Assembly: GCA_963790435.1 (NCBI GenBank)
Contig: CAWBOI010000001.1
Coordinates: 1,178,001 to 1,242,000, forward strand
Source: Ilyomonas sp963790435
Lineage (GTDB): Bacteria > Bacteroidota > Bacteroidia > Chitinophagales > Chitinophagaceae
Length of the DNA stretch: 64,000 bases
Direction: 5' to 3'
The position numbers and the translations under genes were made by a program. The notes under the pieces are model-generated. The model did no database searches, was not told the origin of the DNA, and was given only the letters and a program-made list of their open reading frames with translations. Shown here piece after piece: positions 1 to 8,463 of the stretch. Positions within the stretch are counted from its first letter, which is position 1. Every line of letters starts with the position of its first letter.

Positions 1-666
1 TAAAGCGCCGCCTCGCTTTAAAGCATTTGCATCAGTGGTGGCATTGCCTTCGCCATCCTGCACCCAACCGATGGGCGCTTCTTCGGCTTTGCGTTGCAAC
101 AATTCAAGCTTGCCATTGGAAGCTGTTGTGGTAGCAAAATCGGCAACAAACGGTGGCTGCTCACCGGCAGGAATGGCAACTGCAATGGGGTTCGTCCCCA
201 ACATTTTTTCAATGCTAAACGTTGGGGCAACAATCGCGCTGGCGTTGGTCATGGCAATGCCAATCATATCCTGCTGCAAAGCCATTTGGGCATGAAAACC
301 GGCAATGCCAAAATGGTTGCTGTTGCGCACACTTACCCAGCCTGTGCCCGCTTCTTTTGCTTTGCTGATGGCGATTTGCATTGCAAAAGGAGCAACTACC
401 AAACCTAAGCCCGCATCACCATCAACGGTTGCTGTGGAAGGCGTTTGGTGAACAATGTAAATCTTTGGTTTTGCATTAATTCTTCCCTTTTCCCAAAGCC
501 GCACATAACCCACCAACCGCGACACACCATGGCTGTCAATGCCACGCACATCTGCCGCTAACAGCACAGAAGCGGCCATGTTAGCGTGCTCCTGCGAGCA
601 ACCCATTTTGCTGAAAACATCAACCACAAAACGAAAGAGGTGCTGGTAAGAAAAGGTTTGCGTCAT
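1..666 (-). CDS. Ldh_2 family malate/L-lactate-type dehydrogenase (partial, C-terminus cut by window edge)
   Basis: The frame is open to the left edge, so only the first 222 residues are visible, from the ATG at 664-666. They match the Ldh_2 family (malate, L-lactate and ureidoglycolate dehydrogenases), NAD(P)-dependent 2-hydroxyacid oxidoreductases with a non-Rossmann fold. Visible signatures are RGIDSHGVSRL at residues 41-51, VDGDAGLG at 81-88 and NSNHFG at 115-120, where the His is the usual catalytic acid/base. There is no signal peptide, so it is cytoplasmic. The substrate cannot be told from this part. It is divergent from the secreted YkuD-like gene, with about 120 bp between the starts. 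Confidence 0.85.
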   Translation of the reverse strand, partial: MTQTFSYQHLFRFVVDVFSKMGCSQEHANMAASVLLAADVRGIDSHGVSRLVGYVRLWEKGRINAKPKIYIVHQTPSTATVDGDAGLGLVVAPFAMQIAISKAKEAGTGWVSVRNSNHFGIAGFHAQMALQQDMIGIAMTNASAIVAPTFSIEKMLGTNPIAVAIPAGEQPPFVADFATTTASNGKLELLQRKAEEAPIGWVQDGEGNATTDANALKRGGAL

Positions 667-787
667 AATGAGCGCAAGATAAGTTAGCGAAGTATTTTAC
701 TTTACAAACAGCAGCATTTTTAAACACCACATTAATATTGGCTGAACAGATAAGCCAGTATGTTTGCGCTTCTTTATTTTTATAAAA

Positions 788-2071
788 ATGAAGCTTTTTA
801 TTACCTTCTTTTTGTTATGTTGGTTTGTTGATGGCTTTGCACAATACAGCAAAGACCTGGTACAAACCAACGTGGTATTGAATGAGAAGCGAAAGCGTTT
901 TGATGATTACCTGAAGAATGATTTAATCAGCAAAACATTTCATGAACCGCTTGATAGCAACAATGAATACAAATACGAATCGGCTTGTTTGGCAGCCTCA
1001 CAATTCATGATAAAGAATGAGGCAGTGAAAGCTGGTTTTGATACGTTGTTTATGCATTATGATAGCCTTCAATTTTCAACACAACGTGCTTTGCTGGAAG
1101 CTGTGTATGGCTTGTATCCGAAAGAATACGCAACCAACATCAATGCTTTGTTTTTGAAAGAAAAAGAGCCAAAATTGTTTGCGATGCAGGCGGTGTATTT
1201 GTTTCAAAACGATTCATCAGGACAACAAACCAAACGCTTATTAAAGCAAATGAAAACGTCGTTTCTTTTCATTGATACCATTCCTGTTTTACAATCACTG
1301 CAAGGCTATTTATTAAATGAACAAAAACAAAAGCATACGACAACGCCGTCATTGTCTTCTTTGTTTTTATATCAAAAAAAGATAGGCAGACAAATGATTT
1401 ATTCATTGCAACGCTGGAACCGTAATTATCCGGGGCTTGCCATTATTCAAAATGAGGATGGTTCGTTTGCAAGAGACAGTTTGGGTAAGTTGCTGGTGTT
1501 TCAGCAACTGGCGCGTTCGGCTTCCAATTTACCTTATTTTATAACCAGCGGCAACACGCCGCAAGGCATTTACAGCGTGCAGGGAACGGGCATTTCGCAC
1601 AACAACTTAATTGGTCCAACGCCCAATTTGCAACTGCTGCTGCCACACGAAAATGATGATTTGTTTTTGCACGAAAAGTTAGACTCTTCGGCTTCCTTTC
1701 TTCAAAATTATTTGCTGTTGTTACCGCCGGATTGGAGAAATTATTTGCCGATGCAGGAAGCGTTAGAAGCAGGCACAGTTGGACGCACTGCCATCATTGC
1801 GCATGGCTCAACCATTGATCCGGAGTATTTTAAAAATGAACCTTTTTATCCGCTCACGCCAACGTTGGGTTGTTTGTGCGCAAAAGAAAACTGGAACATT
1901 TTTACAGGAAAGCTGAACAGCAGCGATCAGTTTGATTTTATCAATACTTATCTCACCAGAACGGAAGATGAAGCTGGTTATTTAATCGTGATCAATGTTG
2001 ACAACAAACAAGCGCCGGTATCGCGTGAAGAAGTGGAAAGATGGGTGAATGAGTTCGAAAAGAAAAAGTAA
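788..2071 (+). CDS. secreted L,D-transpeptidase-like (YkuD-type) protein
   Basis: A 427-residue protein with a signal peptide (MKLFITFFLLCWFVDGFAQ). The ATG at 788 is preferred to an in-frame TTG at 764 because it puts the signal peptide at the N-terminus. The C-terminal third resembles a YkuD catalytic core: SGNTPQGIYSV (254-264) recalls the TPxGxF block, AHGST (338-342) carries the His, and TLGCLC (359-364) carries the candidate nucleophile Cys362. YkuD enzymes crosslink peptidoglycan or attach proteins to it in the periplasm. The N-terminal 230 residues match no domain I know. The usual Arg after the catalytic Cys is missing, so activity is inferred. The gene ends 2 bp from a convergent DUF1648 gene. 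Confidence 0.6.
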   Translation: MKLFITFFLLCWFVDGFAQYSKDLVQTNVVLNEKRKRFDDYLKNDLISKTFHEPLDSNNEYKYESACLAASQFMIKNEAVKAGFDTLFMHYDSLQFSTQRALLEAVYGLYPKEYATNINALFLKEKEPKLFAMQAVYLFQNDSSGQQTKRLLKQMKTSFLFIDTIPVLQSLQGYLLNEQKQKHTTTPSLSSLFLYQKKIGRQMIYSLQRWNRNYPGLAIIQNEDGSFARDSLGKLLVFQQLARSASNLPYFITSGNTPQGIYSVQGTGISHNNLIGPTPNLQLLLPHENDDLFLHEKLDSSASFLQNYLLLLPPDWRNYLPMQEALEAGTVGRTAIIAHGSTIDPEYFKNEPFYPLTPTLGCLCAKENWNIFTGKLNSSDQFDFINTYLTRTEDEAGYLIVINVDNKQAPVSREEVERWVNEFEKKK

Positions 2072-2073
2072 TT

Positions 2074-2568
2074 TTATTTCTGTTTTGATTGATAAATAAC
2101 TATAACAATGGGAGCCAAAACTGTAATCATTGTAAATGGTAAAAACCAAATACCTAAGCCATTGATATAACCCTTTGCAACAAGATAAGCAAGCACAATT
2201 AATAAAGTAAAAACAATAAGTACAGATAATTTTAAGAACCGCAACATCCGCGTGGCAAGGGTATATTGCCATTCTGCATTTTCTTTTGTTATCGTTGTCA
2301 TGTAATTGAAAACATGAGGGTATTTGTTGAGCTGTGTTAGCCCAAAATAAATCAGCGTTGCTATAACGGGTAGAATAAGTAGCGTTGATTTGTTTCCATA
2401 ATTATCCACTTTTCCTGAAGCATTGAAATGTGTAGGAACAACGGAAGGCGATGCGAAAAAAGAGGCCAAAACCAAAAGCCACATGAGGCACAACACAACT
2501 TTACCGGCCCTTTCCAACCGTTTGTCAGGTTGCGATAAATAAAGTGTTATGCGAGGTCTGTTTTCCAT
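2074..2568 (-). CDS. DUF1648 domain membrane protein
   Basis: A 164-residue protein starting MENRPRITLYL. An upstream in-frame Met at 2604 would add twelve hydrophobic residues and is less likely. After a first membrane segment (VVLCLMWLLVLASFF) comes VPTHFNASGKVDNYGNK, the hallmark of DUF1648 (PTHxNxxGxxDxxG), followed by three more hydrophobic segments. DUF1648 occurs in SdpI-like and related membrane proteins; its biochemical role is unclear. It lies downstream of the DUF1223 gene on the same strand with a gap of about 45 bp, so the two may be co-transcribed. Confidence 0.75.
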   Translation of the reverse strand: MENRPRITLYLSQPDKRLERAGKVVLCLMWLLVLASFFASPSVVPTHFNASGKVDNYGNKSTLLILPVIATLIYFGLTQLNKYPHVFNYMTTITKENAEWQYTLATRMLRFLKLSVLIVFTLLIVLAYLVAKGYINGLGIWFLPFTMITVLAPIVIVIYQSKQK

Positions 2569-2612
2569 CTTATAAAACAGAAAGAAAGATAATGAAATAA
2601 ACATTCCTGCGG

Positions 2613-3422
2613 TTATAGCTCTATCTCGTTTACAGCCTCAATTTTTTTGGAAGTACCGTCCTGCACAAATACCACAACTCTTGCGTTATCCTGTTTTAAA
2701 TCTGCAGGTAAATTCAATTTTACATTACCTTCTTTTTGTGCAAAAGCAAACGTTTCAAAACTTCTTACCACATTATAACCTTCTAATTGCACGCCGCTGT
2801 TTTCGCCCCGTTGTACGGCTGTTGATGTATGTGTTTGCACGATGGCAGCCATCAACTGTTGGTTTGGCTTTGCACTATTTATTGCGTAATGAACAGTTAC
2901 AGTTTCCCCATTCAAGGTTGCATTGGCTGTAAGCTGAACATCATCATTTTCATTTCTCGCTTTAGTGAGTGCAGCGGCAATACTGTTTCGATTGCTGCCC
3001 ACCATTTCAAACTGACCTTGCACCACAGCTTGCGGCGTATAAGCCGATTCATCGTGAAACGCTTGCACATACTGCTCCTGCCGAAGCGTGTAAGCATGAT
3101 TGCTGAACGCATCTTTCCAGCCCAGCCTGTCCCAGTAATCCACATGAAAAGAAAGCACAATTACATTGCTATCAGCTTGTGCTAAGTTACTTACTAATTT
3201 ATCCGCCGAAGGGCAACTCGAACAACCTTGCGACGTAAACAACTCTATCAATACTTTTTGATTGCTGCTGTTTTGTGCCAAGTTTGTTTTTGCACGATTA
3301 TTATTTGCAGTGGATGTTGTGCAGGCGTATAAGCCAACAAGGAGTATGGCGGAAAGAAGATGAAGGAAGGCGCATAATAAAATATTTATGTAAAAGTAAA
3401 ATGCCTCACTGTTCTGAGGCAT
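2613..3422 (-). CDS. DUF1223 thioredoxin-like lipoprotein
   Basis: A 269-residue protein of the DUF1223 family, which has a thioredoxin-like fold. VLIELFTSQGCSSCPSADKL contains the CxxC pair (CSSC). The N-terminus has a hydrophobic stretch ending LYAC, a plausible lipobox, so it is probably anchored in the periplasm or outer membrane. Its only in-frame ATG (3420-3422) lies inside the right arm of the hairpin at 3398-3425 that should terminate the XRE/S24 gene upstream. A non-ATG start nearer the hydrophobic segment is possible. DUF1223 proteins are often annotated as putative secreted redox proteins; the partner is unknown. Confidence 0.75.
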   Translation of the reverse strand: MPQNSEAFYFYINILLCAFLHLLSAILLVGLYACTTSTANNNRAKTNLAQNSSNQKVLIELFTSQGCSSCPSADKLVSNLAQADSNVIVLSFHVDYWDRLGWKDAFSNHAYTLRQEQYVQAFHDESAYTPQAVVQGQFEMVGSNRNSIAAALTKARNENDDVQLTANATLNGETVTVHYAINSAKPNQQLMAAIVQTHTSTAVQRGENSGVQLEGYNVVRSFETFAFAQKEGNVKLNLPADLKQDNARVVVFVQDGTSKKIEAVNEIEL

Positions 3423-3425
3423 TTT
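3398..3425 (-). terminator. hairpin terminator after the XRE/S24 gene
   Basis: An 11-bp perfect stem (arms AAAATGCCTCA and TGAGGCATTTT, loop of 6) starts about 25 bp after the regulator's stop. The DUF1223 start codon lies in its right arm. Confidence 0.75.
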
Positions 3426-3450
3426 AAATTGTTCTAAATGTGTACAGTCT

Positions 3451-4209
3451 TTAATTCATCTTCTTTTTCATGCTCGTTACCTGTTCCTGCAGGTTGTTTA
3501 CCAAACCTGCTAACTGGCCTACATCCCAACGCTGTTGTGAAGATGCTTTGGTAATAATCATTTGCGCTTTCCACACTTCAACAATGTCTTCGGTATTAAT
3601 GGGATAGGGCTCGTATTGCGGGTTATCGCTTATCAGCATCACTTTGTTTTTCACACGACCATTGCGGTTGATGCGTTTGTAAACAATGCCATTGTTTCTC
3701 GACACCACAATGTAAGCCTGGTTGCTTCGCACATCTTCCATGTCTTCTATTTTTTCACCTACAATCACACTGCCACTTGGCGTTGGCAACATGCTATCGC
3801 CCACAATTTCAAATGCACGATACTGACCCGGTGCCAGCATTGGTAAGGTAAACGTGTTGAGCTCATCAATAAATTCAGGATCGGCATAACCAGTAAGATA
3901 ACCGGCGGCAGCTTTCACCGGCACAAACTGAATCAACCTGTCGTTAGAATCGGTTGATGTTTTTAAAGCGCGGCGTTTATCAAGATAGGTGTTAGCTTTG
4001 GTTTCGGTTAAATCTTTCAAAAACAAATCGTCCAGGCTCAATTTAAAAATGTGGCAAATGGCGCGCAACACATCTAAACGTGGCTCGGCACGTTCTTCTT
4101 CATAAGCACCAACGAGCGAGCGTTTGATTTTTAATTTATTGGCAAATTCTTCCTGCGTCCAGCCACGAAGACGGCGCAGATAACGAAGGTTTTTTCCGGC
4201 AAATGACAT
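3451..4209 (-). CDS. XRE-family repressor with S24/LexA-like peptidase domain
   Basis: A 252-residue regulator. Residues 5-60 form a helix-turn-helix of the Cro/CI type (LRYLRRLRGWTQEEFANKL ... RSLVGAYEEERAEP). Residues 100-215 form an S24 domain with the Ser-Lys dyad: Ser139 in FEIVGDSMLPT and Lys178 in IVYKRI. AAAGY at 101-105 offers the Ala-Gly bond that such repressors cleave. Proteins of this build are CI- or LexA-like and may respond to DNA damage or another stress by self-cleavage. No phage genes are adjacent, so it is probably a chromosomal regulator. Two direct repeats at its start (4214-4248) look like an autoregulatory operator. The start MSFAG at 4209 is chosen over Met at 4215. 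Confidence 0.85.
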   Translation of the reverse strand: MSFAGKNLRYLRRLRGWTQEEFANKLKIKRSLVGAYEEERAEPRLDVLRAICHIFKLSLDDLFLKDLTETKANTYLDKRRALKTSTDSNDRLIQFVPVKAAAGYLTGYADPEFIDELNTFTLPMLAPGQYRAFEIVGDSMLPTPSGSVIVGEKIEDMEDVRSNQAYIVVSRNNGIVYKRINRNGRVKNKVMLISDNPQYEPYPINTEDIVEVWKAQMIITKASSQQRWDVGQLAGLVNNLQEQVTSMKKKMN

Positions 4210-4213
4210 AACC

Positions 4214-4248
4214 AATTAATTTAGCACGCAAAATACTAATTAATTTAG
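4214..4248. promoter_or_regulatory. candidate operator: direct repeats before the XRE/S24 gene
   Basis: AATTAATTTAG occurs at 4214-4224 and again at 4238-4248, 24 bp apart, immediately upstream of the regulator's ATG. The spacing is about two helical turns, as expected for cooperative dimer binding. Both copies contain the palindromic core AATTAATT. Autoregulation is inferred. Confidence 0.45.
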
Positions 4249-4274
4249 TTCAACAAAAAATTATTTTAGAAGCC

Positions 4275-4368
4275 TTTGAACCACGAAGACAGGAAGAACA
4301 CAAAGGTTCACAAAGAATAGCAAAAAATCTTCGTGTAACTTCATTATTTAGTGACTTTGTGGTTCAAA
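4275..4368. repeat. 94-bp palindromic dispersed repeat, copy 1
   Basis: The ends are exact inverted repeats (TTTGAACCAC and GTGGTTCAAA), and a second imperfect inner stem pairs GGTTCAC-type with GTAAC-type sequence. It shares ends and an inner AACTTCATTA block with the copy at 17248-17333. It fills most of the gap between the MlaF-like gene and the XRE/S24 gene. There is no coding capacity and no clear target duplication. Confidence 0.75.
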
Positions 4369-4375
4369 TAAATGT

Positions 4376-5155
4376 TCATCTCTTCTCAGCTTCGGCGTCT
4401 TCAATTCGTTTATCTTTTGCATCCTGTAAAAACTCTGATGCAAAAATGAATTCGTTCAAACGTTTGTTTTTGCTGTAAATAATGTCATCCTTGGTGCCTT
4501 CCCATTGCTTATTGCCATCTGTCATATAAAGGATATGGTCGCCAATGGTCATTACACTGTTCATGTCGTGCGTGTTGATGATGGTGGTCATGTTGTACTC
4601 GGTTGTGATGTTATGAATCAGTTCATCAATCAAGCCAGATGTTTGCGGGTCAAGCCCCGAATTGGGTTCATCGCAAAACAAATATTTGGGATTCAAAACA
4701 ATGGCACGGGCAATGCCTACGCGTTTCATCATACCACCGCTGATTTCTGCCGGATATTTTTTGTTTACATCTTTTAAATTCACTTTGGCAAGCACGTCAT
4801 TCACACGTTTCTTCCGTTCGCGGAACGTCATGTTGGTAAACATTTCCAGCGGAAACATCACATTGCTTTCGACGTTTTTAGAATCGAATAAAGCCGATCC
4901 CTGAAACAACATGCCAATTTGCTGACGCAGATTTTTACGTTCTTCTTCATTCATTTTTATCATATCCTGATCATCGTAGCAAACCTCACCCCCATCGGCC
5001 TTTAACAAACCAATCATCACTTTCATCAACACTGTTTTTCCGCTTCCGCTCGAGCCAATGATAAGGTTACATTTGCCCGTTTGCATTGTTAGATTTACGT
5101 TGTTTAATATCTTCTTATCACCAAAACTTTTCGATACGCCTTTAATCGTGAGCAT
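4376..5155 (-). CDS. MlaF-like ABC transporter ATP-binding protein
   Basis: A 259-residue ATPase with Walker A GSSGSGKT (34-41), signature ISGGMMKR, Walker B YLFCDEPNSGLDP and H-loop NTHD. The DEPNSGLDP sequence and overall length resemble the MlaF/Ttg2A group, which powers phospholipid or other lipid transport between the membranes with an MlaE permease and an MCE-domain protein. Neither partner is next to it here, so the permease must be encoded elsewhere. A copy of the 11-base window motif (4463-4473) lies in the frame and encodes part of SKNKR near the C-terminus. The substrate is inferred from the family only. Confidence 0.85.
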   Translation of the reverse strand: MLTIKGVSKSFGDKKILNNVNLTMQTGKCNLIIGSSGSGKTVLMKVMIGLLKADGGEVCYDDQDMIKMNEEERKNLRQQIGMLFQGSALFDSKNVESNVMFPLEMFTNMTFRERKKRVNDVLAKVNLKDVNKKYPAEISGGMMKRVGIARAIVLNPKYLFCDEPNSGLDPQTSGLIDELIHNITTEYNMTTIINTHDMNSVMTIGDHILYMTDGNKQWEGTKDDIIYSKNKRLNEFIFASEFLQDAKDKRIEDAEAEKR

Positions 5156-5299
5156 AGTTAATTTCTTAAATTAATCAAAGCAAAAATAGCTCGTTCAAAA
5201 GATGTTTGAGTGAGATAATAGTAAAAGCCGTAGTTGAGAATGTATAAGAGCAACCAGCTTTAGCAAAAGCTTGGCCGGTTGATGAGAATTTACAAATCA

Positions 5300-6313
5300 T
5301 TATTTTGATAAAATAAGACTGGCTTTTTGGTTGTCTATTGACCAATGGCTGAATTTGTTTACTAAAGCTTTGCCTACAATGATACGTTTTCCTTTATCTG
5401 TTACTGCTATTACAATATTGTTCACCGCATATTTACCAAAACGCACGTTGTTTATTTTGTATCTGCGACAAGTATCTATCATACCATTTGCCATTTCGTA
5501 TTCACCAATGCCAAGATAATTATCGTTTGTAATAATACCTTCCTCTTTTAATCTGGCTTCCATGCTGTTGTTAATGAGTAAATCGGAAGCACCTGTATCA
5601 AACAACCAGAACTGATACAAGCTTCCGGTTTTTACTTTTACATAGGTCATGCCGTCCAAATTCAATACAGGAACCGTATCTGATAAAGGACCTGTAATAT
5701 CCTGTGCTGAAGCTTCACTCCATTGGCTGTTACTTTCATCTTTGTCTTTAAACGGGTCGCCACAAGTGTACATGGTTTCAAAAAACAAAATAGAATTGGG
5801 ATTAGATAGTGTTGCCATATCAGCGTCAGTCAACTTTTTGGTTTTAACCATCTGCAACTGGCATTGACAGAACGTAGCAACTCTTGCTTCATCTAATTTT
5901 TTCTTAGAGTTAGCACGAATGTTCTTCTTACAATCTGAAATAAATTCATCTTCAAAACCTTCAGCTTGCATTAAAATGGTTTTGCCGGAGTTGGTATAAC
6001 AGTCGTTTATCTGTTGTCGCAGTGAGCTGTCTTCGCGAATTAAAGCTGAAACATCAACAATGCCACCTGACGTGTGTTGCCGATACTGCTTTGTTGTAAA
6101 TCGTCTGTCAAGCTGGCTTACCTGGCAATCGCATATTGCCAAAGCCACACTATCGTTTCTGTCTTTATGAAGTGAGTTCAGGCAGTTGTTCACCAATGCT
6201 CTTTTATTCAAGATTGGCAAACCATCTTTTGTATGGATAGAAATTTGGGCAAAAACAAAAGTGCTTTCAAACAAAAAGATAGCAAAACAAAAAATACTGA
6301 ATTTAGAAATCAT
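5300..6313 (-). CDS. secreted retropepsin-like aspartic protease with Cys-rich N-terminal part
   Basis: A 337-residue protein with a signal peptide (ISKFSIFCFAIFLFESTFVFAQ). The C-terminal ~110 residues form a clan AA aspartyl-protease half: WLFDTGASDLLIN has the catalytic DTGA motif, and IIVGKALVNKF resembles the later hydrophobic-Gly block. Retropepsin-like domains act as homodimers. The N-terminal half holds repeated Cys pairs (AICDCQ, TFCQCQ, DDCYT- and SDCKK-like positions), suggesting disulphides and an exported location. The peptide substrate is unknown. Window-motif copy 6249-6259 lies in the signal peptide codons (FVFA). Confidence 0.75.
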   Translation of the reverse strand: MISKFSIFCFAIFLFESTFVFAQISIHTKDGLPILNKRALVNNCLNSLHKDRNDSVALAICDCQVSQLDRRFTTKQYRQHTSGGIVDVSALIREDSSLRQQINDCYTNSGKTILMQAEGFEDEFISDCKKNIRANSKKKLDEARVATFCQCQLQMVKTKKLTDADMATLSNPNSILFFETMYTCGDPFKDKDESNSQWSEASAQDITGPLSDTVPVLNLDGMTYVKVKTGSLYQFWLFDTGASDLLINNSMEARLKEEGIITNDNYLGIGEYEMANGMIDTCRRYKINNVRFGKYAVNNIVIAVTDKGKRIIVGKALVNKFSHWSIDNQKASLILSK

Positions 6314-6383
6314 AAACGAATAAGCAGTTGAATTGGATAAAATCTAATATTGGTAATCAATGTTAACAGGGTTTGAAATTGCC

Positions 6384-7100
6384 TTACAGCTTCAACTTCT
6401 CAATTGCCAGCTGTGCCGCTATCTGGCTCGCATCTTTTTTATTGAAGCCTTTGCCCTGGGCAATGTTTTCGCCATCTAAAACTGCGGCAATTACAAACAC
6501 GCGCCTGCCACTTTCGAGGCGTTCTTCTATCGTTTCAAATTCAAGCGATTTGCCATTTTTGGTTGCCCAGCCAATGAGTTTGTTTTTAAGGTTAATATCT
6601 ATCAATTCCAGATCATCCACATACAGGTGCGGGATGACCATGTGTTTCAACACCCAGTTTTTGGTTTTTAGATAACCTTTGTCCAAGTAGATGGCGCCTA
6701 CCACAGCTTCGAGCGTATTGCCAAAAATCTGGCTGCCTTTCAGCGCATTATCAAACTTATTGTAAATGGTGATTTTTTTGATGCCCATCTTCAGTGCCAC
6801 ATCGTTCATCTTCTGGCGGTTCACCATTTTGCTGCGCATCTCGGTTAAAAAGCCTTCACCTTTGTAGGGGTAACGTTTAAAAAGATAATCTGCCACAATG
6901 GTGCTTAATACAGCATCACCGAGATACTCCAGGCGTTCATTGTTTTCATCTGCACCTTCTTTTACCGAGCGATGGCTAAGTGCGGTTTGGTACAAAAAAA
7001 TTTTGCCAGGCTTTATGCCCAGTACATTACGAATGTTATCCTGTAAAGTGGGCTTGCGTGGCTTAAAATATTTCCGTAATAGCTTGCTTACTTTTTGCAC
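6384..7100 (-). CDS. rnc: ribonuclease III
   Basis: A 238-residue double-stranded-RNA endonuclease. NERLEYLGDAVL is the RNase III signature with the metal-binding acids, and a C-terminal dsRNA-binding domain begins near residue 170 and ends in KKDASQIAAQLAIEKLKL. It processes rRNA precursors and structured RNAs. It follows fabF by 4 bp, as in the acpP-fabF-rnc order widespread in Bacteroidota, so it is very probably co-transcribed with fatty-acid synthesis genes. The ATG at 7098-7100 gives MQKVSKLLRKYFKP. Confidence 0.97.
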   Translation of the reverse strand: MQKVSKLLRKYFKPRKPTLQDNIRNVLGIKPGKIFLYQTALSHRSVKEGADENNERLEYLGDAVLSTIVADYLFKRYPYKGEGFLTEMRSKMVNRQKMNDVALKMGIKKITIYNKFDNALKGSQIFGNTLEAVVGAIYLDKGYLKTKNWVLKHMVIPHLYVDDLELIDINLKNKLIGWATKNGKSLEFETIEERLESGRRVFVIAAVLDGENIAQGKGFNKKDASQIAAQLAIEKLKL

Positions 7101-7104
7101 TGCG

Positions 7105-8358
7105 TTAAGCTACAAATTTCTTTACAATTACAGCAGCATTATGACCGCCAAAACCAAATGTATTGCTTAAAGCTGCACGTACTGTGCGGCCTTGTGCCAC
7201 GTTAAAAGTGAAGTTGAGTTTGGGGTCGAGTTCAGGGTCATCAGTAAAATGATTGATGGTTGGCGGCACTATATCCTGCGAAACTGCCATGATGCAGGCA
7301 ATGGCTTCTATAGCACCGGCAGCACCAAGGCAATGTCCCGTCATACTTTTGGTTGAAGAGATATTCAGATTATAAGCATGATCGCCAAACACATTCATAA
7401 TGGCTTTCACTTCGGCGCCATCGCCCAGCGGTGTGGATGTTCCATGTGTATTGATGTAATCAATGTCATCGGGTAGCATACCTGCATCGCTCAACGTTGC
7501 CAGCATTACATTGCGTGCACCTAAACCTTCAGGGTGTGGTGCAGTAATGTGAAATGCATCGGCTGTTGCTCCACCACCGCCAATCTCGCAATAAATTTTA
7601 GCGCCACGTGCCTGTGCATGTTCCAGCGTTTCCAAAACCAACACAGCAGCGGCTTCTCCCATCACAAAACCATCACGGTCTTTATCATACGGGCGGCTTG
7701 CCGTCTTGGGGTCATCATTGCGTTCGCTCATTGCTTTCATGGCGTTAAAGCCACCAACGCCGGCTTCACAAATCACCGCTTCACTACCGCCGGAAAGGAT
7801 AATATCAGCTTTGCCCAGACGCAGTAAATTAAAAGCTTCAATAATGGCATTGGTACTGCTGGCGCAAGCACTTACCACAGCAAAGTTGGGACCCCGCAAA
7901 TTGTGCCGCATTGAAATTTGGCCTGCAGCAATGTCCAATATCATTTTAGGTATGAAGAAAGGATTGAAGCGGGGTGTGCCGTTGCCTTTTGCAAAATCTA
8001 TAACTTCTTGCTGAAATGTCAAAATTCCACCTATACCGCTGGCAAAGACAACACCAATTCTATCAGGGTCAATGTTGTCTTTATTCAATCCTGCATCTTC
8101 CATTGCCATATCGGAGGCGGCCAGCGCAAGTTGTGTAAAGCGGTCAATTTTACGGGCTTCTTTTCTTTCTAAAAAATGCGTAGGTTCAAAGCCTTTTACT
8201 TCGCACGCAAAGCGGGTTTTAAATTTGGAAGCATCAAACTGCGTAATGTAGTCAGCTCCCGAAACGCCGTTCTGCAAGCCATTCCAGTAATCGGTTACTG
8301 TGTTGCCAAGCGGCGTAAGCGCACCCAGGCCTGTAACCACTACTCTTTTTAATTGCAT
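7105..8358 (-). CDS. fabF: beta-ketoacyl-ACP synthase II
   Basis: A 417-residue condensing enzyme that extends acyl-ACP with malonyl-ACP in fatty-acid synthesis. The Cys-His-His triad is visible in SACASSTNAI, NTHGTSTPLGD and MTGHCLGAAGA. I chose MQLKRVVVTGLGALTPLG at 8358; the longer frame from 8421 would add 21 residues that overlap a hairpin at 8387-8430 and is unlikely. It sits between acpP and rnc on the same strand. Confidence 0.97.
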   Translation of the reverse strand: MQLKRVVVTGLGALTPLGNTVTDYWNGLQNGVSGADYITQFDASKFKTRFACEVKGFEPTHFLERKEARKIDRFTQLALAASDMAMEDAGLNKDNIDPDRIGVVFASGIGGILTFQQEVIDFAKGNGTPRFNPFFIPKMILDIAAGQISMRHNLRGPNFAVVSACASSTNAIIEAFNLLRLGKADIILSGGSEAVICEAGVGGFNAMKAMSERNDDPKTASRPYDKDRDGFVMGEAAAVLVLETLEHAQARGAKIYCEIGGGGATADAFHITAPHPEGLGARNVMLATLSDAGMLPDDIDYINTHGTSTPLGDGAEVKAIMNVFGDHAYNLNISSTKSMTGHCLGAAGAIEAIACIMAVSQDIVPPTINHFTDDPELDPKLNFTFNVAQGRTVRAALSNTFGFGGHNAAVIVKKFVA

Positions 8359-8386
8359 GTGCAAAGCTGTTTTTATGAATGAAATA

Positions 8387-8430
8387 AATCCGCCTTTGCA
8401 CGCTTGTAAAAAGTTGAACAAAGGCGGATT
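8387..8430. terminator. inverted repeat between acpP and fabF
   Basis: Perfect 12-base arms (AATCCGCCTTTG and CAAAGGCGGATT) are separated by 20 bases. No clear T-run follows, so it may be an attenuator or processing hairpin that sets the acpP:fabF transcript ratio rather than a full terminator. Confidence 0.5.
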
Positions 8431-8463
8431 CGAGTGTTATGTGAGTAAAGTTGCTGTCAGTGC

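Noticed and set aside
35..408. Overlapping plus-strand frames and a short minus-strand frame at the left edge
   Set aside because: They are shadows of the Ldh_2 gene on the minus strand, whose translation has clear family motifs.
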